Source: Torreya grandis
Taxonomy: Eukaryota; Streptophyta; Pinopsida; Cupressales; Taxaceae
Direction: 5' to 3'
NCBI GenBank assembly: GCA_037957365.1
Contig: JARHVA010002425.1
Location: 690,001-754,000 of the forward strand
DNA length: 64,000 bases
Shown here: positions 46,991 through 56,448 of the stretch, in pieces
Layout: every line of letters begins with the position of its first letter
Position numbering within the stretch: the first letter of the stretch is position 1
Translations under genes and position numbers: made by a program
Notes under the pieces: model-generated
Databases searched by the model: none
Told to the model about the DNA's origin: nothing
The model's input: only the letters and a program-made list of their open reading frames with translations

Positions 46991-48622
46991 TCAATAATGC
47001 TATCAAGTGTATGCCCATATGAAGATGGATGAGGATGAAGATTATAGGTATAACTTACTTCATAATTTCACTTGTTATATTTTTCTTCATGATTATGAAA
47101 AGGATATTAATACATTTTTATATTTTTAATCTCATTTACTTGTGTCTTAGCCTCTTTAGTAGGTTTACCAATGTCAATAATATTCTCATCAATGAGGTCT
47201 TGAATTTTATGCTTGAACTTCATACATCTATTAGTGGAATGCCCCACACATCTATGATAGTCACAAAATGCATTCCCATAAAAAATTATAGGTGGAAGCG
47301 TATATGGATATATTTTGAATGGTGGAGAAAGTGTAATAACATGACATTAAAGAAGAATTTGTAGTAGCACATGAGGAGGTGAAGATATCCTTGAAAATTG
47401 CCTCCTTTTTGAAGCTTGTATTTGAAGCTTAGGTGGTGGTTGTGATATATCATTTAATGTAAATTTAGCCTCATTTTTTCTCTCATTATATTTGCTATTA
47501 TAGTTAGGCTCAATTTGAAACTTGTTAGTAGATGTAGAAGGAACATTAGAGCTATACTTGAGCTTGTTGAATGTAATCAATTTAACCACACGTTCCTTAA
47601 TTGTATGACATAGCTCATCAAATGATTTAAAATTATCAAATATGATATAATCTCAAAGAGGAGTAAGAAATATGAGAGTAAAAATTGTTTGAAGCTAATT
47701 ATCTACCATGCAATTTGAAATTTTGGTAATCATAATCTTGTATCTTAGAACATACTCAATAAGTATCTCATTTGAACCTTGTTTGATCTTTTAAATTTGA
47801 GCATATGATAACTTATCACCAATATGGATAAAAAATTGTGTCAAAAAATACTTTTTAGAAGGATTAAAATTTATAATTTATTGGATATTAAGATCATAGA
47901 ACCACATAAGAACATAATCCTTGAGGGTTTTTGGAAAGACCATGGTTAATAATTTGTCATTATCTATGTAATCTAGACAAGCTACATAGAAGGCACACAA
48001 ATGTTGTTTAGGATAATCATTTCCTTCATAAATAAGAAGTTTGGGATCCACAAAGCTATCTAAGAGAGGTTAGGATGCAATTTTAAGAACTAAAGGGTTA
48101 TGAAAAAAGGTACCAAAATTTAAGGAAGGACTATCATGAGAAATGGTAGCTTGGATTATAAGATAAGAAAGGCTTGTTCAAGGGAAGCATTGCTTATAAT
48201 GATTGTTGCAGTGTGGTAGTATGATCTGTATAAATAGGTATGGAATCAATGGTAGAATTAACAACATGGGAAGGGTTGACAAAAACTATTTTCTTAAGTC
48301 CATCTTGAGTAACATAGAGAAATAAATCAATCTTTTTTGGATGTGCTCTAACATAATATCACATTTCAACATGGTTGGTTTCATAATAAAGGTTAGAGAC
48401 AAGGGCCATGATGTGCCCATGGAGAGGATGAGGGATGGGTCCTAAGACATCCTAAGATGATAAATGCATGACATAGGCTTTCTCTTGTTCCCAAGCCATT
48501 GAAGTTTTGACAAAAATAATAGGTGCAACTAGAGGATAAGATAAGGTATACAAAGCTTTTGGATTAGAAGAAAGCACTGATGTATGAGAAGTACTTATTT
48601 AATTTCTTGACATGGAATCCAT
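46991..48622 (-). pseudogene. TAT-C gag
   Basis: The start is at ATG 48622 (MDSMSRN). The gag core at about 47600-48060 shows DPKLLIYEGNDYPKQHLCAF, CLDYIDNDKLLTMVFPKTLK, YVLMWFYDLN, then FNPSKKYFLTQFFIHIGDKL. The open frame 47589-47347 is the following linker. A Tat-type knuckle, CDYHRCVGHSTNRC, lies at about 47272-47231 (C-x2-H-x4-H-x4-C), followed by KFKHKIQDLIDE, a typical tail. About six stops break an otherwise continuous frame. Confidence 0.82.
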
Positions 48623-49497
48623 AAAAAAACATAATGACTAACATGTTACAAAGAAACATTATATGCTAAAATAAACTAAAGTTTATATGTAATAAATAAG
48701 AAGAACATGTATATGTTACACCCATCATAAATTAAAAAATGAAACAAGCAGACCTATTAATTAAGAAGAAAATGCAAGATAAAATCAAGGATAAGTGGGT
48801 GATATAGGAAAGGGTCTTGAGTAATTTTTAGGCTCTTATATATACTTTATTGATCATTGAGTAATTTTAACCTAATATTTCATAGCACTAACAATGGAGG
48901 TAGGACCATACCCATAACCCACTAAACCTATTTTTGAGGGTAAGTTGATAGTAACTTCCTTGGGCGATATGTTCCTCTTAGGTGCACCATAACTAAATGG
49001 ATTCTTAATGGTGTGAACAAGGGATCATAGGAATTTCATTTATACCATGTGGTAAGTGGAAATTAAAGTTTATGTTTAGCCCTGCACTATGGCTATGAGT
49101 ATTGGGGTAATCCACTCACACTACAATGTCTATAAATATAATACCACATAGACCTACATGATACTAGCTAAGTAGTTTGAAAATGGACAAAACACAATTT
49201 AAAAAAAAATCAAAATCAAACAAAAAATAAATTTAAAAAGAAAAAGTTATGATTTTTGTGTATAGGAGACAAAAAAAATCAACCTAAAATAAAAAAGAGC
49301 TTCTATGTCAATATTTATTTGAGGTGACAAGACAAAAGTTTTTAGTGTAAGATTACTCTAAGCTTGGAAAAGTTGAATTTTTATGTTACATATAATATCT
49401 AATGTTGAGGATTGTATTATTTCAGTTTCAAGAATTTACAAAATTAAACTAAGACCTTAAGACAAAAATCAACAAGCAGTACCAACAATGTTATATT
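48623..49497 (-). other. TAT-C leader
   Basis: A stretch of 0.9 kb between primer site and gag ATG, AT-rich, with no gene seen. Confidence 0.5.
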
Positions 49498-49515
49498 CTA
49501 AAATTGGGTTCACCA
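49498..49515 (-). promoter_or_regulatory. TAT-C primer-binding site
   Basis: Minus strand TGGTGAACCCAATTTTAG lies three bases from the LTR edge at 49519. The spacing and sequence match the site of TAT-AB. Confidence 0.65.
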
Positions 49516-50307
49516 AAATATTTACACTTATGACTAATTATGTAATGGTAAATAATTCTAAAGTAATGTAAACTTGAAATTTGATTTAGGAAGCAACAAC
49601 CTAATGTAAAAATATAGTGATATACATAAATTGTAGAAGTTGTAAATTACTAAAAATAGAAACTAGGGTTAGGGTTAGAGAGATGCCTTACAAAATGATT
49701 TATTCAAATTGTGTTATTCATTCACTAATTATGACTATCTAAAACTACTTATGAAAATCTAAAAACACAATATTAATTTAAAACAATGATTCATTATATT
49801 CTAGAATAAGTGCATAGTAGTTAGGCATGGTCACAATTTGTTATTATTGTCTATTGTGACTCTATTCATGTTGATTGTGCATTGAATCTAAAGATATGGA
49901 TTGATTTACATAATGTTTTATGATTCTGTGTGGAACTTGTTTGGATGTATAAATCACCTACAAAATTCAAACTTATCCTACATAAGGACACAAATAAGAT
50001 TGAATGCCTAAAGGATAAAAAAGTGGGGAAGTGTGATACGGTTGATCTATCCTCAGATTACCCCTTGTTGGTTGAATGTTGACTACATAATCTGAAAGGA
50101 CCTTAGGCTGATGTAGTTATCCCTTTGGAGAAGATCATATAAAATGAAACTAGTAAATCTGACTAAAATGTTTGACAATAAATGGCCTCAAATTGCAAGA
50201 AAATAATGTTAACTTGGCCAATTAATGTATTACTACAATAAAATTTTAGTAGGACTGATTTCTAAATAAATAAATACTTTTGAAATTGATTTTACAATGG
50301 ATTGAAA

Positions 50308-50312
50308 GATAG
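50308..50312. repeat. LTR-K target-site duplication, left copy (GATAG)
   Basis: GATAG occurs here and at 51706-51710. The sister LTR has a single GATAG at the corresponding empty site (about 16522). Confidence 0.85.
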
Positions 50313-50826
50313 TGTTTCATGTAAATTTTTTCTTTAAGTTCTAATAAAGAGATAAAAGAAACTTGATATGGGTATGGCTGAAAAACCTATTTGTTTGTGT
50401 ACATGTTGAATTAGAAGATTAAGGAAGAACTCCTCTTTGGCTTGGGCGGAAGACCTGTAGATAAAAAAGCACTAAATAAAACTTGTTTTTTAGATAGATA
50501 GTTGGGTGGATTACCTAGAGATAGCTAGATATTGAAAGTGAGAGCTTCCTTAGGGGCTATCAATCCACACGTTTTAAACAACTAAGTTCAAAAAACTAGA
50601 AAGAAGGTACTTGCATCAATAGTCAAAAGGTACTAAAATTGAACACAAGAATGCTTGATTTCAAAATAGACTAAAAATGATAAAATTAGTGATAAAATAA
50701 TAAATACTAGTGATAAGGGGTTGGGATATGCTTTATAAAATCTCAAAGAGGTCTATGGACAAATAAGAACATAAAAAAATAGGTTTGGTTGAGGGTAGAT
50801 GGGTGAAAATAACTTGTTGGTTTTCA

Positions 50827-50945
50827 CTGTCATAGTGACCATTAATGATTAGGGTAATCATTGGTGGTTAAGGTGACCATCGGTGGTTAAGATGACCATC
50901 GGTGGTTGGGTAGACCGTCAGTGGTTGAGTCAACCATTGATGATT
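50827..50945. repeat. 19-bp tandem repeat in LTR-K, about six units
   Basis: Units of the form GTGACCATCGGTGGTTAAG repeat at a 19-base period with a few changes each. Further isolated copies occur near 51470-51540. Confidence 0.85.
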
Positions 50946-51467
50946 ACTATGTGATTTTTGGGTTGTTAAATTGCTAAATAACAAGATCTGAAAGATGGAT
51001 TCTAAGAGATGGGCAAGGGATGGGTTATTTGTGAAATGGAAATAAAGTATATGAATATTAACAAATAGGTACTTGTCTTACCAGAAGTTGATTTGATGAG
51101 TCGTTGAAGCAGTTATCCTATTGGTGGAATATGGATTGAATCTGGTAGAGTAACGGTACTTGAGAACTTAGTTGAGAGGTGATGATGAGTTAGTTCTCAA
51201 TAGGATTGTTAAATTGATCATGATGATTATTGATGCTAATTGACCTACACAAGAAACTATTGAATACCTAAGGTTCTGATAATTATTGTAGATCGATCTG
51301 ACCTCCCAGGTCCTCTCTTTTTATGGGTACAAGTAAGAGGTGGAAGTCAAGGTGCAACTAGGCCATATAAATATAATTTGTCCATGCAAAGGCTTGAAAT
51401 AATATTTAGATGAGTTATGTTTTAAAAAGGTTGGTGGATGATTGCATGCTTTTGATTAAGAAAGTGC

Positions 51468-51491
51468 ACCTTGACCATCGATGGTCAAGGT
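51468..51491. repeat. 24-bp perfect palindrome in LTR-K
   Basis: The left arm ACCTTGACCATC is followed at once by its exact reverse complement, with no loop. It contains the GACCATCG motif of the 19-bp repeat. Confidence 0.9.
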
Positions 51492-51705
51492 TTCCCAAGG
51501 GTGACAGTTGATGATTACCCTGACTATCGATGATCAGGCCCCAAAGGAAAAACGGGCTGAAGGCTAGGTTAAGCTAGTTTGTGAAACTGATTATGGGTGA
51601 GCTTGGTTAGGCTAGATTGGTGTAGATTGGTCCCAAAAGGGTCCTAGTAGTTTAGGGTTTTTTTCAACATTCAGAATCATAGTGTGCATATTTTTGGTGT
51701 CTACA

Positions 51706-51710
51706 GATAG
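51706..51710. repeat. LTR-K target-site duplication, right copy (GATAG)
   Basis: It directly follows the ACA end of LTR-K and matches 50308-50312. Confidence 0.85.
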
Positions 51711-52142
51711 AATAACCAGGGGTTTGAAGTGAGACACTTGATGTGCTCTTATAAAAGAATATTTGAATTATTTTTTATAATTGAACTATTTTTACATGTG
51801 GGAGAGCCACTAAGAAGTGCATAATTTTGAAAAACTAGCCATTAGAATATTACAGACTAGTATGGACTAGTAGATAGGTGCACAATGCGTCCCTATCTAC
51901 CTAGCTCACACTTGTCTAGAATGGACAAACACTTTGGAAAGTGAAATGACAATAAAGTATTTGATTATTAGGGATGAATATGAATAAATTAGGGAAGTGT
52001 ATGAGATTTTATTAGTAATTAAAATACTTTTAAATATTTCATATAGCTAAATGGTTATTGGAATGGCATGTTGGCCAAACAAGGTAAAACTATAAAGGAC
52101 AAGTATTATCAAGCATTTATTGATTAAATTTTAGTGTCTATA

Positions 52143-53439
52143 GAATTGTTACCTATAAAGACTTCCCCTTATTGGTAGTCTTATATCTTACACTATAGTG
52201 TTAGTGTCAATATGAATTGTTACTTCCTTTTATAGATCGTTGGCTCCCTAATTATATTTGCTTAGGAGAGTCATCATTAACTCCTCGTGTTGGCTAAAGA
52301 TAGGTAGTCTCACTAGCCACTTGGCATAAGACCCTAGTAGTTTATTGGGAAGTGCAAGCACTCTGTGGTTTGATGTAGTTATTTGTGATTGAGAGAACCA
52401 CTCTCTATTTACCTCATCAATTAAATTGAAGGGATCAACATCAATCCAAGTTTCTTGTTATAGGGCCAATCCCATGGCCATATCTTCCTTTTGAACTTAT
52501 AAAAAATGTGCAAGGATCTTATGCATGGCCATTTTACCTTCTATGAGATGTGATGCAAATAATTTTGAACAAATCCATCATAAATACACAAATTTATTGC
52601 TAGATAAAAATAACTCTTTCAATAGATTAAGTTTTTTTATTGATTGAAAAGTGCACTTCTATTAATTTGAAAACAAACTTATAGTACAATGCTAATCATA
52701 CAAAAAAAAAATGGGTGGAAAAGTTACACCCCAAAATCCAAATCGAGCTAACAGAGATTAAAGAGAAACAAAAGTCAAATAAAGGCCATAACCTAGCTAA
52801 TAACCATATTTAAACTAAATCAAGTGCACATCAATAAAAAAATTCAATTAAGTTTGAAAAGTATGAATTGCATCATTATCCTACCTTTTATATAAATCCA
52901 GTCCAAATGTTTTCCATTGCTTGCAAATATCCATTTATTTGCCTTTCACCCCTATACATGCATGTCTTAAATTCAAATAACCATTTTAATTTGATCCTTG
53001 GCCATTTTATGATTATATGCAATGTTTCTTTATTTCAATTTTAACATTAATTTCCTTTTAGGAGATCTTTCAAGAGATCTATCATTTTTGTTTAACGTTG
53101 AATTATTATTTTTGTTCTAACATTAAATTCCTTGCATAGTTGGCAGTTATCCCTCATTTTTTAATTTTCAATTTTTTGTTCACACCTCGATCCTGAACTT
53201 AGCTCTTTACAAACCCAACACAAAATTCTCTCGTGTACCTTAGTTTACCTTGTTTAAACCAATGTTATTTAAGAATTCATCTTATGGAAAATATGATATT
53301 TCATATGATTCAAATGATACTATATTATCCAAATTATTTATACCACTATGAACCATGAAAAAACAAAACAAAACATAAAAAAAAATATTAATATACATTG
53401 TGTTGTGTAGCATTTATTTACAAACTACTTCATGCTTAA
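52143..53439 (-). other. Region between TAT-C and the GYP-J integrase tail
   Basis: AT-rich, with no coding domain. By position it should be the 3' UTR or LTR of GYP-J into which TAT-C inserted. I could not match it to another LTR in the window. Confidence 0.4.
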
Positions 53440-53691
53440 ATATCATCGACAATAGGGATTGATCCTACATACCTTTATCATTTTTAAAAGGATGCTTACT
53501 TGAAGATATTGTAGTATTATAGTGCCTTTTTCTGATATTTGATGAATGATATAGGGTCCTTTTCATCTAATGCACAACTTTTTTAGGTGTCTTAAATCTA
53601 CTGTCATATAATAAGATCACATGTTTAGGTTGAAATTGTTTAGATCATATATTATGATCATGCTAGGCATTCTAAATTTTATTGTGGACCT
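53440..53691 (-). pseudogene. GYP-J integrase C-terminal tail, cut by TAT-G
   Basis: Minus translation gives FQPKHVILLYDSRFKTPK at 53635-53582 and, one frameshift later, GPYIIHQISEKGTIILQ at 53559-53509. These are the conserved end of a Ty3 integrase (family pattern F..GD.VLLY.SR......GKL...W.GPY.I). The frame begins exactly at the TAT-G LTR edge, so TAT-G inserted into this integrase. The upstream part should lie beyond the right end of the window. Confidence 0.75.
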
Positions 53692-53834
53692 TGTTGTCCC
53701 CAAAAAATGACTTCTCATTTTTGGGAAAATGTATGAACTATTTTGGCCCTACAAGACCAAAATTGTCCCTTCCCTTTACAAAAATTTGCTCTGAGCTTTC
53801 AAATTCTTCATTTTTCAAGCTTTTCTAGTAAAGG

Positions 53835-54140
53835 GATTAGCGGGTTCAAAGGTTTAACATCATCAACAAGAGCTAGGCACATTTTTTAGAGGTTCAAATT
53901 TCAACCATTCAAAGGTTCTATGGCTCCGAGCACTTAACCAGTTTCAAAGGCTCAAACTATTGAACCATTGAACCTTGAACCGTTTTGGTTCATCGATTTA
54001 ATGGGTTCAACGATCAAGAGGTTCAACGCGTTTGGTTTAAAAGGATATCAAAGGGGCTTAGCCAAATAAATGGAATGAACTGTTGAACCTTGAATCGCTT
54101 CAAAGTTCAATGGTTCATGGGTTCAAAGGTTCCAAGGCTA
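53835..54140. repeat. Cluster of GGTTCAA / TTGAACC motifs in the TAT-G LTR
   Basis: GGTTCAA, GTTCAAC, GTTCAAAGG and the complement TTGAACC occur well over a dozen times in 300 bases, with GGTTCAAAGGTT-type doubles. The matching region of the 3' LTR is about 62450-62750. Confidence 0.85.
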
Positions 54141-54194
54141 CCCTAGTTAAGGAAAGAAACACGCTCAAAATCAAGGGTCAAGCGGCAAGCAGAT

Positions 54195-54623
54195 GCTGCC
54201 AAGTGTCATCAACTGAGCCCATTATAATTTATTTCAGAGGAATGGCAGAAGCTGCCACATGTCCCTTAAAGAGATTGGTGGGGGCTGACAAGTATCATCA
54301 TCCGCGAGAGCTTAACTAAGCCCCAAACGTTTCTATGGTGTTACAAAAGCCTAAGAGCAAAAAGTGCCAAGTGTCAATGACAAAACGTTTCAGTATGAAG
54401 CAACGGAGGATGCCACATGTCCCTGAAGAAGCAGCGGAAGCTACCAAGTGTTGCATATCAAGACACAATTTCAAATGAAGCTTCAAAGAGTGAAACTTAC
54501 CATGTGTCCTATCTTAGTGCAGTGAAAGCTGCCATTTGTCTACATTCATGCCCCTAGCCTTTAACAATTTCAAAGCTCATTCTAATAAGCTTATTTCAAA
54601 GACATGGATGCTACCACGTGTCC
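54195..54623. promoter_or_regulatory. Nine-copy G-box/ABRE-like motif array in the TAT-G LTR
   Basis: Copies of consensus GCTRCCAMRTGTCC start near 54195, 54251, 54285, 54364, 54410, 54440, 54496, 54528 and 54609. The last reads CCACGTGTCC, containing a G-box CACGTG and ABRE core ACGTGTC. Others look like CpG-decayed forms (CACATG, CCATGTG) or AAGTG variants. The array precedes the TATA box by about 500 bases, the place for an LTR enhancer. Confidence 0.7.
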
Positions 54624-55128
54624 TCACTTGCATCATAGTAGAAACATAGGCCCGTGAATGTCAAATCAGAGCGACTGGCTAGTCGTTAACCTTCAATCGA
54701 GGAAAGACCTGTGAATGCCAAACTGGCTGCATTTATGCATCTATTGATTCTAAAAGAATCAAGGCATGGACCCAAATGCATTCAAAGAGCCTAAGGCTAG
54801 ACCCAAGAGGAGGAAGAGACAAAGAGGGAAACTCAGTAGGAGTTATTTCTAGTAGGTGAAGCAGTTCATCAGGTAAATATTTGAGGCCTCCAAACATTGA
54901 AAGCACCGTCTATTTGTCCCCTTTGAGATAAAGGTAGAATAGATAATTGTGTGGCTAGCAGGTGATGGAATGAGCAATTCAGGCTAAAGAGTAGAAAAAG
55001 GAGATGAACCAGCACACCACAGTTAAAGTAGTCACCCTATTCCAGCATGACAAAATCAAGAATGCATCCAAGGCATTAATGCACCGAATGGATCACCCCA
55101 TGGGAAAAGGCACCAGGCCTCTCTCTGT

Positions 55129-55139
55129 TTATATATAAT
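55129..55139 (+). promoter_or_regulatory. TAT-G LTR TATA box
   Basis: TTATATATAAT follows a CTCTCTCTG tract. The 3' LTR has CTATATAATG at 63730-63739 in the same context. A transcript start about 30 bases on would place R in the second half of the LTR. Confidence 0.6.
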
Positions 55140-55943
55140 GTAATATTTCATATCATTGAAGGAGACTTTTCATTTTTATAAGAGCGAAACTCTACCTAGT
55201 TGAAAGAAGAATACTGAGACTTTGAGCTCAAATTGTAATTTCATTTCATTTTATTTGAATGAGAAAGCAAGTTGTTTGTAGACTTTGTGTTGTGTTGGTT
55301 TGTATCATTTTATAAGATTGTTCTTATGTCTATCTTTTGAATGTGTTCTTATTTATTTAATTTGACAAGCAGAATTACTGAAGGTAATAAGGGAGGTGTC
55401 CTGAAGCCAACTGTGGGAAGACTTTGTGCTTTCATAATTGTTTTCAACGTGTGTTCTTCTTTTCTTTCTATGTTGATGATTCTGGGATGACTTTGTGCCC
55501 CCATTATCCTTTGTGTTATACTCTTTGGGTAGTTGAGATGGAAACTTTGTGTTCTATTTCATCCTGCTGGTTACTGTGCCCTTTGTCACCAGTTACTTTC
55601 ACTACCTGAAATAAAATCTCACTGTTCCCTGCAAGAACACTTACGAAAGAAGAGAAGTGCCTTCAGTGTTTCCACTAGGATTTTTCTCCTTTGTGTGTTA
55701 ACATAATCTCTAAAAGAAGAGATATGGATGATGTATTATGCCCCTGAGTGTTATTTTCTACTTATTTATGTAGTATATAGCACCTACGTATTTATAGGGA
55801 ACCTCCCCTTGATGAGAGGAGAGATTTGTCCCCATTGGATGTGGTAAACTTGCAACTTTGGATGACCAATCTTCCTATGCTATGGTGATATGAACTATTT
55901 TTCTCACCAGTTAGCTGGTCGACAAAATATTCACCCTACAATT

Positions 55944-55962
55944 TTTGGCAACTCCGCTGGGG
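55944..55962 (+). promoter_or_regulatory. TAT-G primer-binding site
   Basis: TTTGGCAACTCCGCTGGGG lies three bases past the LTR end. It resembles the TGGCGACTCTGCTGGGG type of site seen in plant Tat elements and differs from the TGGTGAAC type of the other Tat-like elements here. Confidence 0.7.
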
Positions 55963-56448
55963 ATGAACGTGCAGTCTGAAGCCTCAAGTTTTAGATTGAA
56001 GCAGTCCCTACCCTTATCCATTACATAGTCTGGAAACTCTGTTCCATGTCTTACACATTATCATTATAGCCTTACCATCTTCCTTCATTTCCGTTATATT
56101 ATCTGGTCTGTAAAACTAGAGTTGCTAGGAAGAGCGTGCAGTTTGAAGTCTCAAGCTTCAAGCTAAAGTAGATCCTACTCTTTTCTATTTTTGTTCTGCA
56201 ATCTGGCAACTCCACATTATACAAGAAGCCAAAAATCTCAAGGTGTTGTTGATCCTACTCTTGATTTGGTGTGACAGAGTAATTTTGAGTTGTTTCCTCC
56301 ACAACCTCACCTTCAACAAACTAGGAGTCTTCCTGCTAGCCCTACCAGGTCACCAGCACAAGGTAGAGCTTCTTTTTCTACTACTAGCAGAGCTTTGCCT
56401 ATCCATTCTCCACCCAAATTTGTGATCCCACTTCTACATAATCAAATC
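55963..56448 (+). other. TAT-G leader
   Basis: Untranslated stretch from primer site to gag ATG. It contains an imperfect internal repeat of GTGCAGTCTGAAGCCTCAAG (55970) and GTGCAGTTTGAAGTCTCAAG (56135). The open frame 56243-56425 is judged fortuitous. Confidence 0.6.

Larger units (their letters stand above)
50313..51705 (-). mobile_element. LTR-K: solo LTR inserted in the TAT-C 5' LTR
   Basis: A 1393-bp insert with TGT...ACA ends and a 5-bp duplication, absent from the sister LTR. On the minus strand it begins TGTAGACACC, like the TAT-C LTR start TGTAGACACT, so it comes from a related family and probably lies in minus orientation. No internal domain remains, which suggests LTR-LTR recombination. 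Confidence 0.85.
15529..52142 (-). mobile_element. TAT-C: Tat-like Ty3 element, gag-protease only, interrupted
   Basis: The outer shell of a nest. Its 5' LTR is 49519-52142 (with LTR-K inside), followed by primer site 49498-49515, gag from 48622, and protease to about 46510. TAT-AB then interrupts it (19229-45547). The remaining 2.3 kb leads to the 3' LTR 15529-16959. Once nested DNA is removed, the internal region is about 6.2 kb. I find no RT, RNase H or integrase in it, so it is probably non-autonomous or internally deleted. I could not find a clean target duplication. Confidence 0.7.
49519..52142 (-). repeat. TAT-C 5' LTR, split by LTR-K
   Basis: It matches 15529-16959 on both sides of the LTR-K insertion. 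Without the insertion it is about 1.23 kb. The inner edge reads TATTTACAC (decayed TG) and the outer edge GTGTCTATA. Confidence 0.85.
53692..55940 (+). repeat. TAT-G 5' LTR
   Basis: It starts TGTTGTCCCC and ends CCCTACA just before the primer site, 2249 bp. Positions up to about 55401 are matched by 62305-64000. It includes a GGTTCAA cluster, a nine-copy CCACRTGTCC array and a TATA box. Plus frames such as 54083-54319 are not coding. Confidence 0.93.
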
